A stretch of DNA of 64,000 nt from Bicyclus anynana (Eukaryota > Arthropoda > Insecta > Lepidoptera > Nymphalidae): positions 10,584,101-10,648,100 of the forward strand of contig NC_069107.1 in NCBI RefSeq assembly GCF_947172395.1, given 5' to 3'. Positions 19,916 through 31,659 of the stretch are shown here, piece by piece. A model generated the notes under the pieces. That model had not been told where the DNA came from and did no database searches. It worked only from the letters and a program-made list of their open reading frames with translations. Numbering within the stretch: the first letter of the stretch is position 1; each line of letters opens with the position of its first letter. The position numbers and the translations under genes were made by a program.

Positions 19916-22090
19916 TTTAACGATGGTAATGCGGATCTCTAAGACAGACTAATCCGTGAATCCTTCCGCGCGGTCACTGTAGCTCTGTCATCACTAATCT
20001 CTATTGATATGTTTGTATTGTAAACAGACTACAAAACCGTAATCTCAGGAACTCCTCACTAATTGCAGTTAAGCTGCTGTTCCTTAACACTTTTGTGTCA
20101 TGTTCTTTAAACTATGATTCAAAACATTCTCCGTGGTCATGTGGTTAGGTTGGTAAAGAACATGAGAGGTCCTGGGTGAGACCCTAGAAAGGTTTTGCTT
20201 ACAATGTTATTTATTATAACATTTATTACAACACCTTACCACGGATATGCTTTTAGATTTTAATACTGATAAAAAGAAAGAAAAGTATAGTAATCATGAC
20301 ATATTAAATACGCTAGGTACGAGTATCTTAGTGTTCACTCTGAGCGAAAAAATTCAAATTAGATTTATTTATTTAGTTATTGCGACACAATGATAACGAA
20401 TTTTATAAAATAAATAATTAATATAAATTTTAGATTTGCTAGATAGAAATAAAAAATTGAAATTATTACAAAAACCCCACGTATTTATGTAGAATGCCTG
20501 CCGCGATTTCACCCGCGTAGTTTCCATTTCCGTGCAAATACGTGGAAAAATAACGCTTGTGACACAAATAACGTGCTTTTTCTATTGGAAAAATAATTTT
20601 CATAGTCGATTCAGTAGATTCAGAGTTAACCCTTCCACCATACAAAATTACAAACACACAAACTTTACTTCTTTATAATGGTATTGATTAGTATATAATA
20701 AGTTAACGAGCATTTGTTTTACCTACGCCGTAGACATGTACAAGTCCTAAACTACACAAATACACCTCTACGCCGTAGCTGTAGACGTTCTACGAGCTAC
20801 GGGTTAATTGCAACCATCGATATTTCGTAATTATTATATATATCGGCGAAGCCGTAGTCTAAGAGCAGGTTCTAAGCTTTATGTGTCAAGGATGGCAGAT
20901 ACACAAAGTAACGCTATCAATCATCACCGAATCGATCACTTAACTTACAACTACAGTTCTACCCTCTAATTACACTTGATCAAGTATAGCGCTGATACTA
21001 TCAGATGTAAACCAGGATTAAACTAGCGTACGGCAGTAAGGCAGCCAAGAATGAAATCGCAGGCTGGTAACCGCTAGTAGCAAGGTTAAAGGATCCTTTT
21101 ACAGTATACTAATACTCCCTTTCTCCACTCGTGTTGCCTTCCAGCTAAGTAACTAACAATGCAATGGCCTTACTTCTATTAACTCACTCATTAGCTTCTA
21201 TTATCACTATCACTATTTTAACACTGCACCATTACTATTTAACAAATGGAAGACGAGTATCCGTTCCAAGAACTTGATTACACTAAACTACTCGACCACC
21301 AGGCCACAGAGTGGCAAAGCGCCTCTACTCTGTAAAACGTATCGCCGAGGCGCCATTTTAACGCAATACAATTGGACGATAGTCACGTAATCAATCTTTT
21401 ACAGTCTTATTTATTTAAACAGTAAATAATTAAATCCCAATTTCATGAAACCTGATTCTAATATTATCACAATAATTAAGGTAGATTTAGCTAACCGTTC
21501 AAATAACCCACTCGCCGACATATATCTTAGTGTATGATGCCGTTAAAGTAAAGTAAAGTTCCAATAATTTTGAGTTTTGGCAATCGTCTAACATGGTCAT
21601 TACAATCAAATGACGTAATCAAGTGGCATTAGTAGGTCAGGTAGGTATAGTATTTATAACTACCCATTTATAATTATCCATGTAAATTAATCACAAAGAA
21701 GAACAAATCTGTGACTCATCCATTAATTATAGTGTTAAGCTATACTTTTATTATGTTACGTAGGTAGGTATATGTTTTGAAAAGAAATTGAAAATTCTGA
21801 AATTACCGTAGTTTGATAAAAATTTTCAATATCATTGAGACAAATAGATATACCCTACAGAGCTGATCTTAGATACTCAACCCACATATTATTTCCTTTA
21901 GATGATGAGCCTAAGGACTCTATGACAGTTTTTTGTCAAAACATATTGTTTAAAAGACACAATTTCTCTCAAACACTATGTTCTGAATTGTGAAAAGTGG
22001 CGCGGTAGCTAAGGAAGTGTTTACATAATTTTTTTAAAGAATATTTATTGTTTTTTTAATATGACCTATACCCCATCCCCCCACCACATA
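19916..22090. other. intergenic, no gene recognised
   Basis: AT-rich. A degenerate tRNA-like head (GGTCATGTGGTTAGGTTGGT, near 20130), a repeated CTACGCCGTAG word between 20725 and 20870, and otherwise nothing I can name. Confidence 0.4.
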
Positions 22091-22097
22091 AATTAGT

Positions 22098-22182
22098 AGG
22101 AAAAGTCTGTGTTAGGTAGGAGTAAGTACGACAATAGTCCAGCGGGTGGGGGTGGACACACCACCTCTCGGTGTCCAGCCCC
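22098..22182 (-). mobile_element. SINE fragment, family D
   Basis: GTAAGTACGACAATAGTCCA and ACCTCTCGGTG correspond to the antisense of the family D SINE body and head seen at 14868 and 41633. Confidence 0.45.
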
Positions 22183-22364
22183 TTTAGCACTGAGATATAT
22201 AACCCTTTCTGATTTCTGCCACTATTTTGGCGATCTATAATATTTTAAATTGTAAATATATTCATCTATACAATAGTCGTACAGCTTTACACTTCCCTCG
22301 TCGGGTGTCATTGTAAACTAGTGAGCACATTAAAAAGCGTGACACGTTAACAATTAGCGCTTTT

Positions 22365-22570
22365 CACACCTGACACTGAGTCGTCACGCGCCAGCGGAGG
22401 GGGGAGGGCGGAGAGGGGAGGGGAGGGCAACAAGGAGGGCAGAGGGCCGTTATTAGATTACGGGCGGATCGGCGCTAATGTGTCTTTGAGTTTGCTTAAC
22501 TGCTGTGAAGAGGTGTTCATCGGGAGATATGCCTTGTTAGACCCCTTGCGCGGGGTCACAGAGCACTACT
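22365..22570. other. GC- and purine-rich island
   Basis: A G/A-rich strand asymmetry (GGAGGGGGGAGGGCGGAGAG near 22395) is followed by a GC-rich segment without an open frame of note. A regulatory element is possible; there is no direct evidence. Confidence 0.25.
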
Positions 22571-22901
22571 AATTATAACAAAGGTACAACTTAGACCTAA
22601 TGAGCCGTAAACATAGTACATACAGAATAGTTTTATTTTTAGGTACGTAGTTGCTAACCACAGAACCGATATGAGACAACGCTTTTTATAACAGATCCGA
22701 CAGATGTCTCGAGAGAACATTATCTTACAACTAGAAGACGCCCTGCGTCTTCACCCACATGGTTTCCATTCTATATCACCCGTGTTATTCGGTAAAGACG
22801 TAGCTTTCTGATGGTGAAAGAATTTCTAAAACCACTCGAATAGCTTTTGAGTGAAATCAAATCTAACCTTTTTTTTAATAGATAGGTATATTAAATTTAC
22901 T

Positions 22902-23113
22902 AGCTGGCCCGCCATACATAGTTTTGCCATATGAAATAAAAAATAAATCTTATCATTTAGGGGGCAATGAAATGGTTTAGGGGTGTAAATAACTAATGTT
23001 GGTCAATTATCAGACCTACACGAAATGCACACGAAGTTTCATAACAATCGGTCCAGCCGTTTCGGAGGAGTTTGGTAACAAACACTGCGACACGAGAATT
23101 TTATATATTAAGT
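22902..23113 (-). mobile_element. Helitron-like non-autonomous element, minus strand
   Basis: The left end reads ACTAGCTGGCCCGCC and the right end ACACGAGAATTTTATATATT, with CGGTCCAGCCGTTTCGGAGG between. This order is typical of insect non-autonomous Helitrons, CTAG end and all, read on the reverse strand. The 3' hairpin is weak here. Confidence 0.5.
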
Positions 23114-24153
23114 AGGTTTGCGGAAATTAATTGATATTTAAAATCATTTAAACAAGTCAATATACTTACTGAAACTAGTGGACCTAGTCAAGCTTCATTT
23201 TGACAGTAGGTAAAGAATCATATCACAATATTATTCTAACACACATTTTGACCAGCCATTTTACAATCTCCAGCCCCTGGCCTTCCGCCACTGACCACAC
23301 CTCTGCTGCCGACCATAGACTATATAATAATATTGTAGTAACTACTCTTACAGCAACTAATCACAAAAAAGCTATCAGCGAAAACCAGAGTTTTTTGCCG
23401 CATAGACGACATATAGAAAACCTTAATTGTTTAATATAAATTTTAGAAAATAACGTTCGTTTCTACTCAATATACCAACACGTTCAAATCACAGGAAGTC
23501 TATGAGGTTGTATCTGCCTGTTTACACCAAGATAATCCATAACACTACACCCTTAACGTCACCTCGGGCGCGAACGGTCGTCGGCTCAACAGGCTTATTA
23601 CGGCTCTCGTCGAGGGCGGAGCAGCCCTTGTGCGTGTCACTCGCATCCCCTAATCCTGTCTGATTCTGAAATATCATGACATTTTTTTTATATTCCGCCG
23701 ATAGCATCCCGATATGCCGCAATAGTAGAGCCTCCTCGCGTCGTGTTCCTCATTATGGGGGTTATAAACCCAGCCCTATATGTACATTCGAGACTAAGTA
23801 CCTAGCAGCGGCGAAGAGTCCATACAGGCCGATTCCCTCCGGGTTACCTTTTAAAAATCCATACATACATATTCATTATTGTAATTAATAAATATGTATG
23901 GATGTTTGAAATCGGAGCTTGTATAATGCGTTATGAAATTCCTGTTCTTTGGGACGGCTTACCTTCATCTAAATTCCATCCTTATTGTTGTTACCTACAA
24001 TATTTTCAAACAAGTCTCGGCATTTGTCTTCCTCTTTTCTCATGATATGTCATGGTGCGCATTATAGGCCAACTGATGAAATAGTACTATAGGGCTTGTG
24101 TAGGCAGTTAGTGGTGACATAGAACTGTCTCATGTCTGCTATCACAAAATAAA

Positions 24154-24384
24154 TCTTTACTAATATTATAAATGCGAAAGTAAGTCTGTCTTTCTGTCTG
24201 TCTGTATGTTACCTTTTCACGGTTGAACGGCTGAACCGCTCAAGAATTATTTTGGTATAATTGTTGTTTGATGTCTTAGCACCCATAACACAAGCTACTC
24301 TGTATGCTTACTTTGGGGCTCGATAGTGATGTGTATTGTTTAAGTATATTTATTTATTTATTTAAAGTCGCGGGCGTCCGCTAG
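24154..24384 (+). mobile_element. non-autonomous Helitron, intact ends
   Basis: The 231-bp element starts TCTTTACTAATATTATAAAT after an A and ends GTCGCGGGCGTCCGCTAG before a T. The TC start, CTAG end and insertion between A and T are the Helitron rules. No target duplication is expected and none is seen. Confidence 0.75.
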
Positions 24385-25439
24385 TTGTCTATATTTTGCT
24401 CTCTCTTTCAACCAATCACAACTAGAAATGAACCACTTCATCCAAAACCTAACGGTTTGCCAGAAGTAGAATAAATAAACCTATTTGAGCAAAACAGACC
24501 CCGTATAATAAACAATAAAACAAATATAAACGCGTCCGTCAATATATCACACACCGACAAACAATTTGCGGCTTACGCTAATAGCTATGAACGTACACCC
24601 TCGCACCCCCTCACGTTTCCCGCCCACTGTGTAAGAGCCGTTATAATTACCCGTTACATACGAAATAGGGGTCACATACGCTGGACAAGGATTTTTTGTA
24701 AAATATTATTGTCAATTATGAATAAACCAGCTGACCGTAATGGAGTAATAATAAATAGTGAAGCTACACAAACCAACTACTAATGTCGATTTTATTAGTT
24801 GTTTCATTCACATTTTTCTACTATTTATTTTTGTATCAGAAGCAAACAAAAAACTAGTCAGTCTGTATTTTAGATAGCGTTTAGTTGTTTTGCACAATGC
24901 TGAGCTGTATCTACATTCTGAGAAGAGATTCGAGCTCAGCAGCGAGCCGAATATGGGTTGAGGATGATGATGATGTTTCCAAGATATAATAAATCAAAAT
25001 TTTGATAAAAAAATATTATTTGAAATAAACAACCTTTTTATTTCCATAACGAATCATATAAAAACAGATTTGTATAAAAGTATTACAAATCAATCATCTA
25101 TAGAATACTTTTTCTTTCTTTCCCACTTGTTTTCCCTTTGCAAAAACTCAATCACCCTGTACAATGTACATACAAAACAAATCAAAAAACACTTAATCGG
25201 AAATACACCATCAAGCGTGTCAACACCATAACATGAATCAAGGAGAGATCCCGCAAACGGTAATCGCCAAATCCCGGATTATAGAATTGAGAAAGAGACA
25301 GACATACGACCTCCCGCGTGCTAGACAGAGACAGATGACTAATGACGTTTAGGGTGTATTATGGGTGTCAGAGCGTTGAGTTTTCCCCGATCGTTGGTGA
25401 ATTATTAACATCAATAATAATTTCCTCTTGACTGAATTT

Positions 25440-25535
25440 TTCCTCGTTGATAAAGTGGTTAGCTTATGTAGCTATGAAGCTTCGGATCGTGAGGTGTGGG
25501 GTTCGAGTCCTAGATTGGGTTGTAAAATTTAAAAC
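25440..25535 (+). mobile_element. tRNA-like SINE head, family E
   Basis: GATAAAGTGGTTAGCTTATG, GAAGCTTCGGATCG and the B-box GGGTTCGAGTCC have tRNA-like order. The acceptor stem does not pair, so it is not a working tRNA. A related head in the opposite orientation is at 48270-48350. Confidence 0.5.
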
Positions 25536-25908
25536 TTACTCATTAAGTGCTAAAAAATTAAATAGTAAAAGGTGCAGAAAGCGCGTTGCATAGTCGGTCC
25601 TAGGCATGTAAACTTCGCTTCGATAACTAGAAGGATGTGTGGGAAAGACATTTGCTATCGTCAGGTCACGTAATAAGATCTGTGATTCCCATAGGTACAT
25701 TTTTCTAGTTTTCGAAGAGTTAACGTTTGTAGAAAGAGAATCGACGTGCCACTTGGCTAGGGGGGCTGGTCATTAACGGATCGTGATGAGTTACAAAGTC
25801 AAATCCATAAACAACGTGGTTGATAAGTTTTATAAAAATATATGAGAGCTCTGGTTATATAAAGCCTACAACTTCCCAAAGCCAAAAGCCTTAATATCAT
25901 AGTAGTAG

Positions 25909-25959
25909 AACTTATGTAGTTATACTACATAATTAATATGTAGTATAACTACATAAGTT
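25909..25959. repeat. perfect 22-bp inverted repeat
   Basis: Arms 25909-25930 and 25938-25959 are perfect reverse complements (AACTTATGTAGTTATACTAC at the left). The loop of 7 nt is AATTAAT. Confidence 0.9.
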
Positions 25960-26452
25960 ACAATACTTCATACTTGTATGTGAAAGCTTCGAGCTTGGTT
26001 GGCCAGTCAATTATCGGAATGACAAATAATATACCTACGAGTAATGCTGAAGAGTCACCTCGCCACGAAAACCTGATTTTAAATAGATTTGAATTATGTA
26101 CGCTGACGTGCTTTATGAGACTGAACTATTGAACACCAAAACATCAAAATTGGAACACCAAAATGAAGGTGTATAATACTTTTCAGCTTATTGTCTCTCA
26201 TTTCCAGGTTAAATCCTTATTTAACTAGGATAAAGGTCGATGTAGTTAGGCATATAGATAGATAGACACGGTGGAGCGGGCCGCCGCCCGGAGGTAACGA
26301 CGTCTTGCCACGACAGACGTCACGCCGACGTCGACGAGCTTTGATGTCGACGGGGAAGATGGTGTTTGGCGTTTATTATTGTGGGACTTTAGTGTTGTAG
26401 GCCGAGAGCCAGCGATATTCAGACATACCGCCCCATGCTTCTAATACTAGGT

Positions 26453-26485
26453 ATAGTCATAGTCATAGTCATAGTCATAGTCATA
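26453..26485. repeat. ATAGTC tandem repeat, LINE tail
   Basis: Five to six copies of a hexamer. On the minus strand this is a GACTAT-type tail lying just beyond the 3' end of the CR1-like LINE, so it is best read as that element's terminal repeat. Confidence 0.85.
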
Positions 26486-26631
26486 TTTTATTCATAATTA
26501 TACATATTACTCGTCACAAAATCATTATTATTATACTTAATTATAAATTGTTTATATCAATAAATTATAAAAATACTTTTAAAATCATTATACATTACAG
26601 TACTTACTAACAATATATAACAAAATAAATG

Positions 26632-28416
26632 TCACAAAAGTTTATTTTCTAGAAATTCGTTGTAGCTATAGAAAGTCTTCTCGACAAGCCAAGCTTTCAA
26701 TTTATTTTTAAAAGTATAAATATTCGTTATATTTTTTATATTTTGTGGAATCCTATTAAAAACTTCTGGACCCATCCCTGTTACTGTCTTCGACGCTTTT
26801 TTTAATCGGTGATATTTGCCTACAAGTCTATTGGGGTATCTCATTCGCAAGTTACAATCGCTCCTCTTGACAAACTGGCTTTGATTCTGCGCTACGTATA
26901 TGGCTATATTATAGATTAATAGGCAGGGCAACGTTAAAATGCCTAACGATGCAAAATACGGTCTGGCTGACGTTTCTTGCGATACGTGAGCAAGTGTCCT
27001 GACTGAGCGCTTTTGCAGTTTAAAAACGCGTTCCCACTCAGCACCGCGACCCCATATTTCAATTCCGTACTGTAGGTGGCTTTGTACAGAAGCAAAATAG
27101 CATGCAAACGTTGCTTCTTCTGACAATGTATGTGCTACTCGCTTAAGAGCAAAACAAGCTGTAGATAATTTACCACATAATTTGTCAATATGAGAGTTCC
27201 ATATTAAGCCCTCGTCAATCAGGAAACCTAAAAAGGAGGTTTTATCCACTTGCTCTATTTTTTGACTTTCAATAGAAACAGACAAAGGCCTACGTTTATG
27301 ACCAGCCAGATTAAATTGTATAAACTGGGTCTTTGAGATGTTAAGGGCGAGGCCGTTTGTCTGAAACCATTTGTAAATCTGTTCAGCCGTTTTGTTCAAT
27401 TCAATTTCCAGATGATCTAACATTAATGCTGAGATTAGAACAGCTACATCATCAGCGTACATATATGTTTCAACATTTTTTAGACTGCGAGGGAGGTCGT
27501 TGAGCAGCAGAGTGAAAGCCAGGTTTGACAGAGAGGAACCCTGTGGAACGCCATTAAACGTGACAAGGCTATCTGATTTTAGTGATCCTGCTTTTCCTAC
27601 AACAGTTTGTTTTCTGTCCTGCATAAAGTCGACCAATAATTCTAAAGCTGGACCATTTATTCCGTAGTGCGATAACTTCATTTTTAAAATGTTATGATCC
27701 GCTACGTCAAAAGCTTTTGAGAGGTCGCAAAAAAGGACTGCGACCTCGTCTTTCCTATCACGAGCTTCTAACACCGTTCGCACTACTTCACGCACCATCA
27801 TCGTAGTCGAGCGTCCCGCGCGGTACGCATATTGCCGGTCTGAGAGCGTGTTTGTCTCAGACAGAAATTCTGTTATCCGGTCGGTCAAACCATTTTCGAG
27901 TATTTTAGCTACCGCGGGGATTATTGATATCGGTCTGTAACATCTTGGATCAGTTTTACTTCCTTTGCCTTTGTATAAGGGACATACTTTAACCTGTTTT
28001 AGCGATTTAGGATAGACTCCTTCCCTTAAGCACCTGTTAAACAGTTTTTGCAGCGGGAGACATATTATGTATGCTATAGATACTAGTAGGTTCGTTGAGA
28101 TTTCATAAATGTCTTTGGTGGGCTTATTGGCTACCTTTCTATTTATTATAGTAAATATTTCCAAAGCCGTGAAAGGGCGTATTCGCAAGGATCTGTCAGC
28201 GCAAGGTAGTGCACTTAGTAAACAATTTTTAGCTAGGTCTTCGTTGGGAGAGAGCGCTCCGCACGCTGCGGCAGCATTAATAAATTGCACGTTGAGGTAA
28301 TTAACAAGCTCTAAATTGGACACAAATTTGCAACCATCAATATTTTTGACTATGTCTACAAATTCTTGTCGTGGTTTGTTCGTTTTACCTCTCTCGCAAT
28401 TTACTATATGCCACAT
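26632..28416 (-). CDS. CR1-like LINE reverse transcriptase, 5'-truncated
   Basis: An open frame of 594 residues from a non-LTR retrotransposon ORF2. The reverse-transcriptase motifs are in order: YRPISIIPAVAKILE (about 160-174), DLSKAFD (231-237, motif A with catalytic Asp), GVPQGSSLSNLAF (289-301, motif B), YADD (320-323, catalytic site), LALNISKTQF (motif D) and a C-terminal RRIPQN-type domain ending EFLENKLL. The apurinic endonuclease domain that should precede it is absent; a stop lies in frame at 28453-28455. So the copy is 5'-truncated, although its RT frame is still fully open, which suggests a young insertion. The hexamer tail at 26453-26485 marks the 3' end. CR1-type assignment rests on YADD and the hexamer tail. 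Confidence 0.85.
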   Translation of the reverse strand: MWHIVNCERGKTNKPRQEFVDIVKNIDGCKFVSNLELVNYLNVQFINAAAACGALSPNEDLAKNCLLSALPCADRSLRIRPFTALEIFTIINRKVANKPTKDIYEISTNLLVSIAYIICLPLQKLFNRCLREGVYPKSLKQVKVCPLYKGKGSKTDPRCYRPISIIPAVAKILENGLTDRITEFLSETNTLSDRQYAYRAGRSTTMMVREVVRTVLEARDRKDEVAVLFCDLSKAFDVADHNILKMKLSHYGINGPALELLVDFMQDRKQTVVGKAGSLKSDSLVTFNGVPQGSSLSNLAFTLLLNDLPRSLKNVETYMYADDVAVLISALMLDHLEIELNKTAEQIYKWFQTNGLALNISKTQFIQFNLAGHKRRPLSVSIESQKIEQVDKTSFLGFLIDEGLIWNSHIDKLCGKLSTACFALKRVAHTLSEEATFACYFASVQSHLQYGIEIWGRGAEWERVFKLQKRSVRTLAHVSQETSARPYFASLGILTLPCLLIYNIAIYVAQNQSQFVKRSDCNLRMRYPNRLVGKYHRLKKASKTVTGMGPEVFNRIPQNIKNITNIYTFKNKLKAWLVEKTFYSYNEFLENKLL

Positions 28417-28773
28417 TGTTTTTATATAGGTACATAAGTTTAAGTATGGTAGTCAATAATAGAATTTAGACCAAGTTGGCATTTAAACGTAGTATTTAAG
28501 GCTCCAGCAGGCTTATTTACTATGTTTGACGTATTCTCATCTGTCATCCGGTGCTTACTGGTGGATATCACTGATCACAGAGTAGGTAAATGACATTGTT
28601 TATTTTAATAAGTTGACAATAAAGACCAAAATAGTGAATAGGCCAGCAAATCCTGAATAGTCCCAGTAAAAACGTAATTATTTGATTATTATTATTTGCC
28701 CTCGGGTAAGGCTCTTGTCAGCAGATCTGGCCTTCCAAACTGGTTTTAGATTCACTAGTCTAATAGCCACTCC

Positions 28774-28907
28774 CGGTGGCGTGCATAGGGTTTTTAACTA
28801 GGGTATGCACTATGTGAACAAATTGTACAAAATGGGAAATTCTTTTTCCAATACAGGATTCGTAATGAGTCCTCAGGGTAGGCAGGGCACAAGAATGCAC
28901 GCCACTA
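28774..28907. mobile_element. hAT-type MITE, second copy
   Basis: Ends CGGTGGCGTGCA and TGCACGCCACTA, same family as 8428-8571 (shared internal CGTAATGAGTCCTCAGGGTA). Flanks GCCACTCC (28766-28773) and GCCACTAC (28908-28915) are an 8-bp duplication with one later mismatch. Confidence 0.75.
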
Positions 28908-30089
28908 GCCACTACAAACAGACTAATACAGACGCTTCAATAGTGCATCTAAACTAATCCAAATTAATTGTCAATATTGAATGTAACTCTCGGGACATTT
29001 CCTCCAGTTGACACACGCAGATTCGATATTTATGGTTTAGTAAAATTAATTAGGACAAAAAGACTATTTAGATTTTGCTATACTTAATTTCTAGAAGCAT
29101 TACATATCCATGTACCTAAATATTGCTGACTGCTTCCATATTGTCTCTGGAATTAGCTAAATCGCTGCCCGTCGGTCTTCTAAAAAAACCCTTCCGAGTC
29201 TTGCGAGTCACGAATGATTTCTGTAGAATTCGGTAAATTGTAATTAATATTTAAATAAATATATAGGAATAAAGCCATAAATATTTTTTTGAAAGTTCGA
29301 TTATTAATTTAATAAAATACCTATTTATAATCAATAATTCAAAAGATAATCAATAATTAATTGTTAATAAGGTATATTAATGTTCACCTAAGTACAGTTT
29401 GTAATGAATAATAAACAAATATCCATATGAGTTATCCTCAGAAGCAAACTTCTAACACCCCTTCGTAGTTCCCTACCCACCTAACATTGCATGATAGCTA
29501 TTCATCCCTTCAAAAGAGAATCAATCCATCGCACTATCACGCCATCGCATTATCAAATAAGCTGACTCCAAAGATCTCTCCCAATATGATAATTGCACTC
29601 CGCGCTATCGGAAATAGGGATCGCATCAGATCGGGGCCAGCCTCTCCACCGATAGCGTAGATTAGCCACACTTACGCTCGGCTTGAGGATACTGAACTTT
29701 AATGCGAGCGGTTAGGGTGCATAATTAAGTACGTGATTAAAATAATTAACCCGCGGTAGATCACTTGGGTCCTTCATTGCGGAGTTGTGAAGAGTTGAGA
29801 TAAACGAGTGCCTGCACGTATTCTGTTATATTTTTTTTAACCCACGACGGGGTGTTAAAAATTTTGTTTGTGTCTGTCTGTGGCATCGTAGGTAAATTAG
29901 TCTGGAGTGTGTGTGTGTTTAGCTACATTTGATGAAAATCATGATGAAGTAGGTACAATAAAAATGTGAATAAATGTTACGTATGGAATAATGTACCTAT
30001 ATTTATTAAGTTGCATTATTTAATTTTGTTAATTACTGTTTTCTTGTAAATTACTAAATAAAAAGAACTTAATATTATGTCATATGTGA

Positions 30090-30162
30090 CACTGCAGCAA
30101 AATAAAGGTATGGAGCATACATGGTCTAAGAGCATACTTTATACCTTTATTGTGCTGCAGTG
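30090..30162. repeat. 22-bp inverted repeat with 29-nt loop
   Basis: Arms 30090-30111 (CACTGCAGCAAAATAAAGGT and two more bases) and 30141-30162 pair with a single mismatch. The loop contains AGCATAC twice. Either a very short MITE or a hairpin transcript; no target duplication is evident. Confidence 0.8.
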
Positions 30163-30190
30163 GTATTTTCTTAACAAATGTATGATAGAT

Positions 30191-30261
30191 GATGTAGATT
30201 TCATTCATAAACATATGAATGATGTAGATTTCATTCATAAACATATGAATGAAATCTACAT
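30191..30261. repeat. 30-bp perfect tandem duplication ending in a hairpin
   Basis: 30191-30220 and 30221-30250 are identical. The second unit continues into GAAATCTACAT, so 30222-30239 pairs with 30244-30261 as a perfect 18-bp stem around a 4-nt loop. This looks like a template-switch product. Confidence 0.85.
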
Positions 30262-31462
30262 TTGTAGAAGTTATTCCATAATGACGAAATTTTACCTCAT
30301 TATATTACGAAGGCTGTCGCGTTTGACGTTGTAGACTGTGTAGGAAATGTTAAAATATCTTATTTAGGGCACCTGTATAATCATCTTAAACCTAGCTCAC
30401 AATTGAGCTAGGTTTCACTCTCTTGTTTCAAATAGAGATTGAATTGAGATCAAACAATCTGTTCTAATGTATGTTTTCTTGAAAAGATCAAAAACCTTCA
30501 TGATCATGATTCGCATTAATCCATTAACGAGGTACGTACGTATAACCTACGAGTAAATACCTATTTATGGGTAATTATACCGTCTACCTTTATAATCTTG
30601 CGAACTTATGGTTAAGAAAAGCCAGGTGCAATGTTGGCACAACAATGCGTACTAACACAATAGCGAGGCGAGCCGGGCGCTTTCATTAGTTCGCGTGAGA
30701 GGGAATTGTTGTATTTTTGTTCAAAATTCAAAATACTTGACGTATTTTATTGTACTTGTAAGGGGCTGCTTGAGCTGACGAGTGTGTTGGTTCTGTGCTT
30801 TGTTTTAATGTATGTTTGTATTTTTGTTCAATTGATATTTATAATATGGTTTTATAAACTTGAATTCAATAGGTTGTGGGTACTAATTTAAAATATTATT
30901 GTGTAATAGTTCTCATCAATCCCAAACAAAATGTAACAGCTGTAATTCTGTATTAAGCTATAGTATGTGCTCGACTCTATAATCAGATCGATTCACCTTC
31001 ATGAAATTCATTTTCAGTACTTTAAAATACCTAATGAAAAAAATAACAAACGCACTAGTCCTCTCTACGATTTAGAAAGTTCCCCTCGATTTTCCAGAAT
31101 ACTATCGTCAGATCCTGACATGAAGAAAATGGGAAAGTATACCATATCAAACAAAAAAATTATTTTTAAAATCGGTTCACAAACGACGTAAAAATCACTG
31201 GACATAAATACCTATAAAAGAAAAAAAAACTTTCAAATACCCGAACATAGAACCTCCTCCTTTTTGGTTATAAATATACCTACTCGAGTAACACTGAAAT
31301 GCGTTTTGATTTTCTTTCGTCCGTTGCGTAAAGGGATCATTGCGACCGCCATGAATTTATGTTGATTTATCTTTTAACTTAGCAATCGTCCAAAGCGGAG
31401 CTAAGCGCTAGGTGCTAGACAAACTATATCATCCTGTAGCATCCGTCGTCACCAAGATAAAT

Positions 31463-31600
31463 AAATAGAATCAGAATCATTTATTTGCAAGAAACATTAC
31501 AGTTATACAAAGATGTTCTTATGTTAACAATGTTTCAGCATTAAAATTGATACAATTAAAATTATATAAAATTAACTTAAATGACCTTAAGTTATATGTA
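31463..31600 (-). mobile_element. CR1-like LINE 3' tail fragment
   Basis: AGAATCAGAATCATTTATTTGCAAG has the tandem-hexamer plus TTTATTT arrangement of the CR1-like 3' ends. The body is not recognisable beyond about 130 bp. Confidence 0.45.
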
Positions 31601-31659
31601 AATTATAAAAATACTGTCTTAGTACTTAGTACAGACTTAACACGAGTGATCTTATAAAG

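Larger units (their letters stand above)
24385..26452. other. intergenic, no gene recognised
   Basis: Contains a SINE 3' scrap (family B, 24925-24975), a tRNA-like SINE head (25440-25530), a 60-bp repeat shared with 47215-47265 (25705-25765) and a 22-bp perfect hairpin (25909-25959). GC-rich patch at 26270-26345. The rest is unremarkable AT-rich DNA. Confidence 0.4.
26453..28430 (-). mobile_element. CR1-like LINE, 5'-truncated
   Basis: Runs from the RT frame (start near 28416) through about 170 bases of AT-rich 3' UTR to the hexamer tail at 26453-26485. The left and right host junctions have no clear target duplication by eye. Confidence 0.7.
28431..31462. other. intergenic, no gene recognised
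   Basis: Holds the hAT-type MITE at 28774-28907, a GC-richer patch at 29560-29800 with several ATTA-type homeodomain words, an inverted repeat at 30090-30162 and a 30-bp tandem duplication at 30191-30250. The other open frames look random. Confidence 0.4.

Noticed and set aside
30706..30891. Cys- and Phe-rich 61-codon frame
   Set aside because: AT-rich chance frame with no start context and no relation to neighbours.
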